Assembly: GCF_018006725.1 (NCBI RefSeq)
Contig: NZ_JAGMXV010000019.1
Location: 1-35,869 of the forward strand
DNA length: 35,869 nucleotides
Source of the DNA: Rhizorhabdus sp.
Lineage (GTDB): Bacteria; Pseudomonadota; Alphaproteobacteria; Sphingomonadales; Sphingomonadaceae
Direction of reading: 5' to 3'
Position numbers and translations under genes: made by a program
Shown: one piece after another, positions 8,372 to 16,498 of the stretch
Layout of the letters: every line of letters begins with the position of its first letter
Position numbering within the stretch: the first letter of the stretch is position 1
Notes under the pieces: generated by a model
Databases searched by the model: none
What the model was told of the DNA's origin: nothing
The model's input: only the letters and a program-made list of their open reading frames with translations

Positions 8372-9775
8372 TTGTTCAAAGGTCTGCGGCCGATCGTCTA
8401 TGGTGGGCGCGAAGTGTGGCCCATTATCGAGGGTGGCAAGGGTGTCGCGGCGACCAATCACGCGAGTTCGGGAGCGTGGGCCGCAGCGGGTGGCATCGGC
8501 ACGGTTTCCGCCGTCAACGCAGACAGCTATGACGCCGAAGGCAAGATCGTTCCGCAAATCTATCATGCGCTGACGCGGCGCGATCGGCATGAAGAGCTGG
8601 TTGCCTATGCGATCGACGGCGCGGTCGAGCAGGTCAAGCGCGCTTTCGAGATCGCCGGCGGCAAGGGTGCGATCAACATCAACGTCCTGTGGGAAATGGG
8701 CGGCGCCCAGCGGGTGCTGCACGGCGTGCTCGAACGCACCCGCGGCATGGTGGCCGGTGTGACCTGTGGTGCCGGCATGCCCTATAAGCTCAGCGAAATC
8801 GCGGCATCCTATGGCGTCCACTATCTGCCGATCGTCTCGTCCGGCCGTGCCTTCAGCGCGCTGTGGAAGCGGGCTTATTCCAAAGCCGCCGAATGGCTCG
8901 CAGCCGTGGTCTATGAAGATCCCTGGCTGGCGGGTGGGCATAACGGGCTCTCCAACGCCGAAGATCCGCGCGCGCCGCAGGATCCCTATCCGCGCGTGAA
9001 GGCGTTGCGCGATACGATGCGCCAGGGCGGCATTTCGGACGATGTTCCGATCGTGATGGCGGGCGGCGTCTGGTATTTGCGTGACTGGAACGAGTGGATC
9101 GACAATCCCGAACTCGGACAAATCGCCTTCCAGTTCGGCACCCGTCCGCTTCTGACCAAGGAAAGCCCGATCCCGCAGGAGTGGAAGGACGAACTGACGC
9201 AGCTGGAGCCGGGTGACGTCCTGCTGCACCGCTTCTCGCCCACCGGCTTCTATTCGTCGGCGGTTCGCAACAGCTTTCTCCGCAATCTCGAAGCGCGTTC
9301 GGAGCGGCAGATTGCCTTCTCGATGGAGGCCGCCGGCGATCACCAGTATCAGCTGGACGTCGGTGTGAAAGGCAAGAGCTTCTGGGTCACGCTGGGCGAT
9401 CTTCACCGTGCGCGCGAATGGTATGGCCTCGGCTTCACCAACGCGCTCAAGACGCCCGACAACACGCTGGTCTTCGTCACGACCGAAGAGATGAAGATCA
9501 TCCGCAAGGACCAGGCCGACTGCATGGGCTGCCTCAGCCAGTGCGCCTTTTCGTCCTGGGCGGACAATGAGAACAACTCGACCGGACGCCTCGCCGATCC
9601 GCGTAGCTTCTGCATTCAGAAGACGCTGCAGGATATCGCGCATGGCGGTCCGATCGACCAGAACCTGATGTTCGCCGGCCATGCCGCGTACAAGTTCAAG
9701 CAGGATCCCTTCTATTCCAACGGCTTCGTGCCGACGGTGAAGCAACTGGTCGATCGCATCCTGACGGGAGACTGA
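8372..9775 (+). CDS. Nitronate monooxygenase / FabK-like flavoprotein with C-terminal Cys cluster
   Basis: A TIM-barrel FMN-dependent oxidoreductase of the NMO/2-nitropropane dioxygenase superfamily (467 residues). Recognisable are the N-terminal PIIEGGKGVAATNHASSGAWA segment type, a glycine-rich VTCGAGMPYKL block and VMAGGVWYLRDW (phosphate-binding loop), with IAFQFGTRPLL after it. Beyond the barrel, the C-terminal 150 residues contain Cys384-x2-Cys387-x3-Cys391 and Cys414, spacing that could hold an iron-sulfur cluster or zinc; ordinary NMOs lack this. Start: a TTG at 8372 sits 4 bases after a perfect GGAGGT. An upstream in-frame ATG at 8279 has no ribosome site and adds an unlikely basic N-terminus. 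Substrate is unknown. Confidence 0.8.
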   Translation: MFKGLRPIVYGGREVWPIIEGGKGVAATNHASSGAWAAAGGIGTVSAVNADSYDAEGKIVPQIYHALTRRDRHEELVAYAIDGAVEQVKRAFEIAGGKGAININVLWEMGGAQRVLHGVLERTRGMVAGVTCGAGMPYKLSEIAASYGVHYLPIVSSGRAFSALWKRAYSKAAEWLAAVVYEDPWLAGGHNGLSNAEDPRAPQDPYPRVKALRDTMRQGGISDDVPIVMAGGVWYLRDWNEWIDNPELGQIAFQFGTRPLLTKESPIPQEWKDELTQLEPGDVLLHRFSPTGFYSSAVRNSFLRNLEARSERQIAFSMEAAGDHQYQLDVGVKGKSFWVTLGDLHRAREWYGLGFTNALKTPDNTLVFVTTEEMKIIRKDQADCMGCLSQCAFSSWADNENNSTGRLADPRSFCIQKTLQDIAHGGPIDQNLMFAGHAAYKFKQDPFYSNGFVPTVKQLVDRILTGD

Positions 9776-9852
9776 GCCTGTCCGTCCGGTTATTCAACTG
9801 GATGGATAGAGATAAACTTTCCCGGGCCTAAGAATGGCTGGGCTTCGAATCG

Positions 9853-9877
9853 GCGGCGATCCGGATAAGGTCGCCGC
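9853..9877 (+). promoter_or_regulatory. Hairpin enclosing the ribosome-binding site of the amidotransferase gene
   Basis: GCGGCGA (9853-9859) is the perfect complement of TCGCCGC (9871-9877). The 11-nt loop ends in AAGG (9867-9870), correctly spaced from the ATG at 9878, which abuts the stem. Such a structure could restrain initiation or respond to temperature or a ligand. It may also be chance in GC-rich DNA. Confidence 0.35.
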
Positions 9878-10576
9878 ATGAAGACCGCCCTCGTCATCCG
9901 CCACGTCCCCTATGAAGGCATTGCCGGCTTTCGCGCGCCCGTGGAGGCGGCAGGCTATGCCATCGACCGGATCGACGTGACCGACCCCGAATTTCCGAAC
10001 GTCGATTTCGACAGCCCGGATCTGGTCGTGATGATGGGCGGGCCCATGGGCGTGTACGAAACCGACCGCCATCCGTGGATCGGTTGCGAAATCGCCCGGC
10101 TGGCACGGCGCATCATGCTCGACCGGCCGACGCTCGGCGTGTGCCTCGGCAGCCAGATGATCGCTGCCGCCATGGGCGCGCGGGTCTATGCCGGGCCGGT
10201 CAAGGAGGTCGGCTTTACGCCTGTCTCGATCAGCGACGTGGGGCTGTCGTCGCCGCTGCGACACATCGCCGACGTGCCGGTTCTGCACTGGCATGGCGAC
10301 ACCTTCGACCTGCCTGAGGGCACGGAACTGCTCGCCTCGTCTGACACATATGCGCATCAAGCCTTCCGTCGGGGGAGCAATATCCTTGCCCTGCAGTGCC
10401 ACCCGGAAATGGGCGAGGATCCACGCTTCGACGCCTGGTTGCAGGATGAGCCCTATATCGCGGCCGCTGGGACGAGCGTCGATGCGCTGCGGGCCGACCA
10501 TGATCGCCATGGCAGCCGCGCGGTCGATGCCGGCCGCCGCATGATCGCGGACTGGCTTGCCCGTGTAGATTTGTAA
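9878..10576 (+). CDS. Class-I glutamine amidotransferase-like protein
   Basis: A 232-residue stand-alone GATase1-fold protein. It has the oxyanion segment VMMGGPMGVYE (about 51-61), the nucleophile elbow GVCLGSQ with Cys89, a HWHGDTFDLP segment (about 137-146) and the His175/Glu177 pair in CHPEMG, so the Cys-His-Glu triad is intact. This subgroup resembles the GMP-synthase glutaminase domain and is often annotated as such, but it lacks a synthetase partner here. It may hydrolyse gamma-glutamyl compounds; this is inference. The start codon follows directly on the 3' arm of a 7-bp hairpin whose loop contains the AAGG ribosome-binding segment (9853-9877). Confidence 0.88.
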   Translation: MKTALVIRHVPYEGIAGFRAPVEAAGYAIDRIDVTDPEFPNVDFDSPDLVVMMGGPMGVYETDRHPWIGCEIARLARRIMLDRPTLGVCLGSQMIAAAMGARVYAGPVKEVGFTPVSISDVGLSSPLRHIADVPVLHWHGDTFDLPEGTELLASSDTYAHQAFRRGSNILALQCHPEMGEDPRFDAWLQDEPYIAAAGTSVDALRADHDRHGSRAVDAGRRMIADWLARVDL

Positions 10577-10641
10577 CATTTGCCTAACTTCCTCCGGTCG
10601 CTTTTCGCGGGTAGATTGGCTGCATTCGGGGAGGGCGGCGA

Positions 10642-10980
10642 ATGGACTGGACGGAAGAGGCGCGGGACGGCGCGATCGTGGCGGCACCTGCGGGGCGGGT
10701 GGACGAGTCGACCGCTGCGGCATTCGGTACGCAGCTGGAAGGGGTGGTTGAGCGGAGCGCGGCTGCCGGAGCACGGCTGATCGTCGACTTCGCCGGCATC
10801 GAATATATGTCGTCGCGGGGCCTGCGGGCGCTGACCTTGGCCAAGCGCAAGGCCGACGCGGCCGGTGTCCGCATCCTGTTGGCGCAACCCAATGAGATCG
10901 TCCGCGAAATATTGGCGATCAGCCGCTATGATAAATTGTTCGGGGTCACCGACACGGTCGAGGCGGCCCTGACCGCCTGA
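10642..10980 (+). CDS. STAS-domain anti-sigma factor antagonist (SpoIIAA/RsbV-like)
   Basis: A 112-residue single STAS domain. In partner switching, the unphosphorylated antagonist binds the GHKL kinase/anti-sigma factor and frees that protein's target; phosphorylation on a conserved Ser blocks this. Here the site lies in IEYMSSRGLRAL, with Ser57 aligning to the phosphorylated Ser of SpoIIAA (where the residue before it is Asp; here it is Met). The ATG follows a strong GGGGAGGG ribosome site. The matching phosphatase (11967-14024) and GHKL kinase (15089-15505) are nearby. The MBL-fold gene begins 21 bases downstream, implying an operon. Confidence 0.92.
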   Translation: MDWTEEARDGAIVAAPAGRVDESTAAAFGTQLEGVVERSAAAGARLIVDFAGIEYMSSRGLRALTLAKRKADAAGVRILLAQPNEIVREILAISRYDKLFGVTDTVEAALTA

Positions 10981-11001
10981 CCTGTCATCCGGGGGGATGC
11001 G

Positions 11002-11970
11002 ATGCTGGTTCGTTTCTGGGGCACACGGGGTTCGCTGGCGGTGGCGCAAACGGCCTCTTCGATCCGCGACAAGATTGCCGGCGCCTTGGTGGCGGCAGAG
11101 GGGCGGCGCTTCACCGACAAGGCCGAGGCACTGTCTTTCGTCGAGGGCGAACTCGATTTCGCTGCAGGGGCGACCTATGGTGGCGCCACGACCTGCGTCG
11201 AGATCGAGACCGACGCTGGGGACGGCTCCTTCCTGCTGTGCGATTTCGGGACTGGCGCGCGCGAGTTCGGGATCAACGCCTTCGGCCGCATGGCAGCCGG
11301 CCATAAGCGCGAGTTCAACATCTTCATGTCCCATCTCCATTGGGACCATATCGGCGGCTTTCCCTTCTTCGGCCCAGCCTTCGATCCCAATTCGCGCATC
11401 GTGATCCATTCGGGCCATGCCGATGCCGAGCAAGCCTTTCGCCGGCAGCAGGAAGAGATCAGCTTCCCGGTCGCCTTCGACTGGCTGCGCGCGAAGATCG
11501 AGTTTCGTACGCTGGTGCCCGGCGAAACCTATGCGATCAGCGGTGTGGCGGTCGAGATCATGGAGCAGAACCACAGCCACAAGAGCTTCGGTTATCGCTT
11601 CACCGACGCAGCCGGAAAGACGGCGGTGTTCTCCACCGACAGCGAGCACAAGATCGACAGCATGGAGGATGAGGACGCCGTGGCGCGCTTTTTCCGCCAA
11701 GCCGATCTCGTCATCTGCGACACCATGTATTCGCTCGCCGATGCCGTTTCGATGAAGGAGGATTGGGGGCACAGCTCGAACATCGTCGCGATCGATATAT
11801 GCCATCAGGCCGAGGCGCGGCGGCTGGCGCTGTTCCATCATGAGCCCGTGTACAGCGACGCCGACATCGAAAGGATGCACAAGGAAAGCATCCGTTACGA
11901 GGAACTCACGCGCCGCGATCGCGAACTCGAGGTGCTGTGCGCCTATGACGGGCTCGAGGTGAAGCTCTGA
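11002..11970 (+). CDS. MBL-fold metallohydrolase in the partner-switching operon
   Basis: A 322-residue metallo-beta-lactamase-fold protein. The metal motif HLHWDH is at 111-116 (H111, H113, D115, H116). Further likely ligands are His191/His193, Asp213 in FSTDSEH and His279/280 in LFHHEPVYSD. A WGHSS segment near 255-259 is also conserved in phosphodiesterase/RNase-Z-like members. Compared with compact relatives it has an insertion of about 45 residues (roughly 12-57) between the first strand WGTRGS and TYGGATTC. The likely reaction is phosphodiester hydrolysis, but the substrate is unknown. Its stop overlaps the proposed CTG start of the CHASE2-PP2C gene by 3 bases (CTGA), and STAS lies just upstream, so a signalling role is inferred from context. 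Confidence 0.88.
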   Translation: MLVRFWGTRGSLAVAQTASSIRDKIAGALVAAEGRRFTDKAEALSFVEGELDFAAGATYGGATTCVEIETDAGDGSFLLCDFGTGAREFGINAFGRMAAGHKREFNIFMSHLHWDHIGGFPFFGPAFDPNSRIVIHSGHADAEQAFRRQQEEISFPVAFDWLRAKIEFRTLVPGETYAISGVAVEIMEQNHSHKSFGYRFTDAAGKTAVFSTDSEHKIDSMEDEDAVARFFRQADLVICDTMYSLADAVSMKEDWGHSSNIVAIDICHQAEARRLALFHHEPVYSDADIERMHKESIRYEELTRRDRELEVLCAYDGLEVKL

Positions 11971-14024
11971 TCGCGGCAGCGCGTCACCGGGTCGGGCTGG
12001 CAGGGCTGGCCGGCCTGCTGCTCGCCGCCTTGCTGGCTTTCCTCGCGGGCCCCGTATTACGAACCTCGATGTTCGATCTTTGGCAGCGCCTCGCTCCGCG
12101 CGACCTGTCGGCCTCGCCGGTGAGGGTCGTCATGATCGATTCAGAAAGCCTGAAGGCCGTCGGGCCGTGGCCCTGGCCGCGCTATCATGTCGCGCGACTG
12201 GTGGAGGAGATCGCTGCGCGCAAGCCGGCGGCGATCGGCCTCGACATGATCTTCCCGGAGCCCGATCGTATTCGGCCCGACATCTTCGCTGCCTTCTATC
12301 CGGAGCTGAGAGGTCCGGCACGCGATCAGGTCCTCGCCCTGCCGTCCATGGACAGCCTGTTCGGACAGGTTATTGCGGGAGCGCCGGTGGTGCTGGGAAG
12401 GGCGGCCACGGAAGGCCCCGGCGACGATCCCGCCAGCCTCATTGTCGATCCGCTGATCGACGGCTCTTCGCCGGCCGGTCTGTCCGCTCAGCCGCGCGCG
12501 GTCGTCAACATCGGGCCGCTGGAACAGGCGGCGCTAGGCCATGGCCTGCTCAACGGCCCGCCCGATCGCGATGGCCGGGTGCGGGGGGTGCCGCTGCTCA
12601 TGCGCGTCGGCGCCAGGCCCATGCCGGGCTTCGCGATGGAACTGGCCCGTGTTGCGGCGGGCAGGGATGCCTTCTCTGTCTCGCCGGCGAAGGTGACGCT
12701 GGGCGGAAACAGCATTCCCATCGACGGTCGCGGCGCCATGGCCATCCGCTTCGGGCATGTGCCGCCGGCGCACATCGTCTCGGCCGCCGATGTTTTGCGG
12801 CGCGGCTTCCCCGCTGACGCCTTTGCCGGTCGCATCGTCCTGATCGGCCTGTCCGCCGAAGGAACCGCCGATATCGTCGCGACGCCGATGGCAGCGGAGG
12901 GATTCGGTACGCTGGTCCAGGCACAGGCGGTCGATGCCCTCCTGCGACGGGGCTGGCTGGAGCGCCCGACATGGGCCGGTCTGGCCGAATGGGGGATAGG
13001 CATCGGGCTCGCGCTGTCGTGCATCGCTTTGCTGCCTGTCAGGTCGCGTTGGCGGTGGGCGCTGCTGCCCGTTCTGCTCCTGATCGGCATTGCGTGCTGG
13101 TTCGCTTTCGACCAGTTCGCCCTGCTGCTGGATCCGATCCGGCCGCTGATGCTGGCCGGCGGCTCGTCGCTCGGCGTCGCGGTTGGGCTGTTCGTGGAGG
13201 CCCGGCGAGAGCGCGAAAGGCTGCGCGAGACGCTGCTGCAGGAACGGCTGGCGGCGGCGGCGACCGAGGGCGAGTTGCAGGCGGCCCGGTCGATTCAGAT
13301 CGGTATGCTGCCTCCGCGTGATCAACTGGCGCGGACCGATCCGCGGCTGGACGTCGACGCCGTGCTCGAACCCGCCAAGTCGATCGGCGGGGACCTTTAC
13401 GACGTCATCCGCCTCGATGAAAATCGCATAGCCTTCCTGCTCGGCGACGTGACAGGGAAGGGGGTGCCCGCCGCCTTGTTCATGGCGCTGTCGAAGGCGC
13501 TAGCGAAGAGCGTAGCGCTGCGCGGATTACCCGATCTGGGCGAGGTCGCGTGGGTGCTCAACGAAGAGCTGATGCGCGATAATGGCGAGGCGATGAACGT
13601 CACCATGATCATCGGCGTCATCGACCTGACCGATGGCCGGGTGCTGCTGGTGAACGCCGGCCACGAGGACCCGCTCCACATCGACGCGACCGGCCGGGTA
13701 TCGGTCCATAAACTCGACGGTGGCCCGCCCTTTTGCATCGTCGATTTTCCCTATCCCGAGGAGCAATTCAGCCTGGAACCGGGCGAGACCCTGGTGCTGA
13801 TCTCGGACGGTGTCAGCGAGGCGCAGGATCGCGACGGCCAGCTGTTCGGCCATGCGCGAATGATGCAGGCGCTGGCAGGGCTGCCCGGGGCTAGGGCGAT
13901 GGCCGACGGTCTGCGCGACGCGGTGCGGATTTTTGAGAATGGCAGCGAGCCGAGCGACGATCTGACGGTTCTTGCCTTACGCTATCTCGGACCGGACGCC
14001 GGAAAACTATCACCCGGCGTCTAG
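11967..14024 (+). CDS. CHASE2 sensor - PP2C/SpoIIE-type serine phosphatase
   Basis: A membrane-bound phosphatase expected to dephosphorylate the STAS antagonist when its extracytoplasmic sensor is triggered. Order: N-terminal membrane helix, periplasmic CHASE2 domain (about residues 40-330, with GLDMIFPEPDRIRPD), two or three membrane helices (about 335-420), a coiled linker (RRERERLRETLLQERL), then the PP2C domain. The latter has GGDLYD, GDVTGKGVPAALFM, NAGHEDPL and SDGVSEAQD, carrying the metal-binding aspartates. The first ATG/GTG/TTG-type start is TTG at 12030, but that cuts the first membrane helix in half. CTG at 11967 follows a GAGGT site by 6 bases, overlaps the MBL stop as CTGA, and gives IAAARHR plus a full 20-residue helix, so I use it (685 residues). 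The gene overlaps the convergent OmpA gene by 4 bases. Confidence 0.88.
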   Translation: MIAAARHRVGLAGLAGLLLAALLAFLAGPVLRTSMFDLWQRLAPRDLSASPVRVVMIDSESLKAVGPWPWPRYHVARLVEEIAARKPAAIGLDMIFPEPDRIRPDIFAAFYPELRGPARDQVLALPSMDSLFGQVIAGAPVVLGRAATEGPGDDPASLIVDPLIDGSSPAGLSAQPRAVVNIGPLEQAALGHGLLNGPPDRDGRVRGVPLLMRVGARPMPGFAMELARVAAGRDAFSVSPAKVTLGGNSIPIDGRGAMAIRFGHVPPAHIVSAADVLRRGFPADAFAGRIVLIGLSAEGTADIVATPMAAEGFGTLVQAQAVDALLRRGWLERPTWAGLAEWGIGIGLALSCIALLPVRSRWRWALLPVLLLIGIACWFAFDQFALLLDPIRPLMLAGGSSLGVAVGLFVEARRERERLRETLLQERLAAAATEGELQAARSIQIGMLPPRDQLARTDPRLDVDAVLEPAKSIGGDLYDVIRLDENRIAFLLGDVTGKGVPAALFMALSKALAKSVALRGLPDLGEVAWVLNEELMRDNGEAMNVTMIIGVIDLTDGRVLLVNAGHEDPLHIDATGRVSVHKLDGGPPFCIVDFPYPEEQFSLEPGETLVLISDGVSEAQDRDGQLFGHARMMQALAGLPGARAMADGLRDAVRIFENGSEPSDDLTVLALRYLGPDAGKLSPGV

Positions 14025-14614
14025 CGGACGATCACCTCCACGCGGCGATTGGCCTGCGACGGCGCATTGTCGCCCTTGTCCTCGAGCGGATCGCGCTCGC
14101 CGCGGCCCACAGCCGTCAGCAATGCGGGCTCGATACCCAGCTCGGCCAGGGCCTTCACTACTTCTTCGGCACGGCGCTCCGACAGGACGTCATTGTCTTC
14201 CAGCTTGCCCACGGTATCGGTGTGGCCCGTGACCTGCACCTCGGCACCGGGGCGCTCCGCCACTTCCTTCTTCAGAAAGTCCAGGCCGGGCTGCGATTCC
14301 GGGGTCAGGCGCGTGGTGCCCTGCTGAAAATAGAGCCGCAGCCGGACGGGCGGCGGCGGAAGTGCCTGCAGCAGCGCCAGCCGCCGGGCATTCAATTTGT
14401 CCGGGTTGATCGAGCGGGTCTTCGGTCGACCCGACAAATTGGTGCTGCTGTTGAGCTCGGTCACGACATAGTCGACCGGCTTGCCGTTTTCCTCGATCAC
14501 TGCGACAGCGCCCTGCTTGCCCTCCTCGCTGGGCAGGAGCGTGAGGGTCGGTCCGGTCGCACAGGCGCTGAGACAGGTGACCAGCATCAGGGGCGGGATC
14601 GACCGGCGAGTCAT
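14021..14614 (-). CDS. OmpA-family peptidoglycan-binding lipoprotein
   Basis: A 197-residue outer-membrane lipoprotein. The signal peptide ends in the lipobox LSAC (Cys18). The OmpA/MotB-like C-terminal domain (about 90-197) begins RLRLYFQQGTTRLTPES and has the peptidoglycan-binding core VTGHTDTVG (about 128-136) and a LSERRAEEVVKAL segment. It ends QANRRVEVIVR, as usual for the family. Residues 30-85 form a short, uncharacterised linker. Its ATG overlaps the stop of the upstream fecR-like gene (ATGA), so the two are translationally coupled. Sitting head-on against the CHASE2-PP2C gene, it may help anchor or sense the envelope for that system. Confidence 0.9.
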   Translation of the reverse strand: MTRRSIPPLMLVTCLSACATGPTLTLLPSEEGKQGAVAVIEENGKPVDYVVTELNSSTNLSGRPKTRSINPDKLNARRLALLQALPPPPVRLRLYFQQGTTRLTPESQPGLDFLKKEVAERPGAEVQVTGHTDTVGKLEDNDVLSERRAEEVVKALAELGIEPALLTAVGRGERDPLEDKGDNAPSQANRRVEVIVR

Positions 14615-15054
14615 TTGGGTACCTCCACGATGAACCGGGTACCTCGAACGCCCAAAAGCGAAGTTGGGGTCCGGACTTTCATCGCGTCGCGCTTCGACTT
14701 GGCGATCTGGCCCGAAACGACCGCGAGCGAACCGCGATCTACGCGGGTGACGAAGGCGCCAGCCTGCGTCGTACGGTTATAATCGAACTGATCGACCGCG
14801 ATGCGGCTGTTCGGGCCGACCGAAAAGCGGGTATCGTCGATAAAGGTCAGGCTCAATTGCCCGTCCTTGCCGGTCACCAGCACGTCGCCGGGCTGCAACT
14901 GGAAACCGGGGGCCGGAGTCATCCGGTTGGCGCCGCGTTCGATCGAGGTGACGCCCGTTGCGCGCTTGATACGCGCAATTTCCGCCCAGGCGGGTTGCGC
15001 CGCCAGCAGAACGCCCGAAAGGATAAGCAAAGCCCGTTTCATGATTCTCGCCAT
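14611..15054 (-). CDS. Exported FecR-domain protein
   Basis: A small (about 147 residues) periplasmic FecR-domain protein. The signal peptide MKRALLILSGVLLAAQPAWA ends before EIARIKRATG. The FecR domain includes LQPGDVLVTGKDGQLSLTF, DDTRFSVGPNSRI and the terminal RTPTSLLGVRGTRF motif. Three in-frame ATGs (15060, 15054, 15042) are possible; all give the same mature protein. It lacks the N-terminal cytoplasmic anti-sigma part of true FecR, so it is not an iron-citrate regulator. FecR-only proteins are commonly found beside CHASE2 proteins, as here. The start lies 34 bases from the divergent GHKL kinase gene, so promoters of the pair must overlap the opposing coding sequences. Confidence 0.88.
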   Translation of the reverse strand: MARIMKRALLILSGVLLAAQPAWAEIARIKRATGVTSIERGANRMTPAPGFQLQPGDVLVTGKDGQLSLTFIDDTRFSVGPNSRIAVDQFDYNRTTQAGAFVTRVDRGSLAVVSGQIAKSKRDAMKVRTPTSLLGVRGTRFIVEVPK

Positions 15055-15088
15055 CCCCATGACCAGCAACTCATGACATAGCGCATTA

Positions 15089-15505
15089 ATGGCTGACCGG
15101 GACTCGAAATCGGCGCACGTAACCATAGGTTGCAATGGAGCCACGGCCGTCGCCATGCTGACCGAGGCGGCAAGGCGCTTTGGCGACGATCGACGCCTCG
15201 CACCGGCGCAGGCGGCGCGCCTCGCCATTCTGGTCGAGGAACTGGTGATCAATGCCCTCGAACATGGCGGCGTGGCAGATGACCAGCGGATCGACCTGAC
15301 GCTCGCCGATGAGAACGGGGGACTGATCATGACCCTGAGCGATCCGGGTACGCCTTATGATCCCCGGTCGCATGTCCGCCCCGACACCGTCCCGGAACGC
15401 GGCGGAGGAGCGGGGCTCGACCTCGTTCTGCAATGGGCCGAAATTCTCGATTATCGCCGGATCGGGGAGCGGAACGAACTGCGCCTTCGCCTGCGACATG
15501 GCTGA
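15089..15505 (+). CDS. GHKL serine kinase / anti-sigma factor (RsbW/SpoIIAB-like)
   Basis: A 138-residue single ATPase domain of the HATPase_c_2 type. It has the N box EELVINALEHG (Glu50, Asn55, His59), the G1 box SDPGTPYDP (about 84-92) and the glycine-rich G2 box ERGGGAGLDLV (about 103-113). Such proteins phosphorylate a STAS antagonist on serine and hold a sigma factor or other effector while unphosphorylated. With the STAS gene (10642) and the PP2C phosphatase (11967) it completes a partner-switching set. It is divergent from fecR-like/ompA-like and lies 87 bases before lgt. The downstream target is not encoded in the window. Confidence 0.92.
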   Translation: MADRDSKSAHVTIGCNGATAVAMLTEAARRFGDDRRLAPAQAARLAILVEELVINALEHGGVADDQRIDLTLADENGGLIMTLSDPGTPYDPRSHVRPDTVPERGGGAGLDLVLQWAEILDYRRIGERNELRLRLRHG

Positions 15506-15592
15506 AGGCGCCTCATGTTACGGACCTCTTGCGGTGGCCCTTTCGCTGATCCGGGGCAGGGGCTATGGCAGGCGCCTGTCCGCTGACGGGGA

Positions 15593-16432
15593 ATGACATT
15601 GCAACTGTCCGGTACCGCCGCTTCCACGGCCATTCATTTCAGCGATCTGGGGCTCGACCCGATTGCGCTCGATCTCGGGATCCTGCAGATCCACTGGTAT
15701 TCGCTGGCCTATATCGCGGGCATCCTGCTCGGCTGGTATTATCTGACGCGGCTGATCGCGCAGCCCAATGCGCCGATGCAGCGCCGTCATGCCGATGATT
15801 TCGTCTTCTATGCGACGCTGGGCATCCTGATCGGCGGTCGCCTTGCCTATGTGTTCTTCTACCAGCCCGAAATCCTGATGCACCCGCTTGACGTGTTCAA
15901 GCTCTGGCAGGGCGGCATGTCCTTCCATGGCGGGGCGCTCGGCGTGTCGGTGGGCATATTCTACATGGCGCGGCGCGACGGGCTCAGCTGGTTGCGTATC
16001 CACGACTATATCGCCTGTTGCACGCCCTTCGGCCTATTCTTCGGACGGCTCGCCAACTTCGTGAATGGGGAATTGTGGGGGCGGCCCACCGACGTCCCCT
16101 GGGCCGTGATATTCCCGTCGGCGCCAGACGGACTGCCGCGCCATCCGAGCCAGCTTTACGAAGCGGGGCTGGAAGGGCTGCTGCTGGGGCTGATCCTTGC
16201 CTTCTTCTTCTGGCGGACGAACGCGCGCAACCAGCCGGGCAAGCTCGTCGGGATCTTCCTGCTGGGCTACGGGCTGAGCCGTTTCTTCGTCGAATTCTTC
16301 CGCGAGCCGGACGTGCAACTCGGTACGCTGAGCTGGGGGCTGACCATGGGGCAGACGCTGACGCTCCCCATGCTCGCCGGTGGCGTCTATCTGATCGCTA
16401 CCTCCGCGAAGCGCCGGTCCATCGACGCTTAA
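15593..16432 (+). CDS. lgt: Prolipoprotein diacylglyceryl transferase Lgt
   Basis: Inner-membrane enzyme that transfers diacylglycerol from phosphatidylglycerol to the lipobox cysteine of prolipoproteins, the first lipoprotein maturation step. The 279-residue protein has seven likely membrane segments. Signatures are FHGGALG (111-117) and the Lgt block [14 protein letters not shown] (151-164). [12 protein letters not shown] segment and [10 protein letters not shown] near the C-terminus are also typical. The ATG at 15593 gives an N-terminus slightly longer than in E. coli. Substrates are present in the window, for example the OmpA-like lipoprotein. It lies on the same strand as midA, 66 bases upstream of it. 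Confidence 0.96.
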   Translation: MTLQLSGTAASTAIHFSDLGLDPIALDLGILQIHWYSLAYIAGILLGWYYLTRLIAQPNAPMQRRHADDFVFYATLGILIGGRLAYVFFYQPEILMHPLDVFKLWQGGMSFHGGALGVSVGIFYMARRDGLSWLRIHDYIACCTPFGLFFGRLANFVNGELWGRPTDVPWAVIFPSAPDGLPRHPSQLYEAGLEGLLLGLILAFFFWRTNARNQPGKLVGIFLLGYGLSRFFVEFFREPDVQLGTLSWGLTMGQTLTLPMLAGGVYLIATSAKRRSIDA

Positions 16433-16498
16433 GGGTAAGGCTTCGCTAACCATATCGGACTATGGTGCCGCGATTTTGAACGGCGCAGAAGCAGAGCG

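Noticed and set aside
7691-9745. A 684-codon open frame on the minus strand
   Set aside because: It lies antisense to the glycosyltransferase and flavoprotein genes, whose motifs are clear. Long antisense frames are common in GC-rich DNA.
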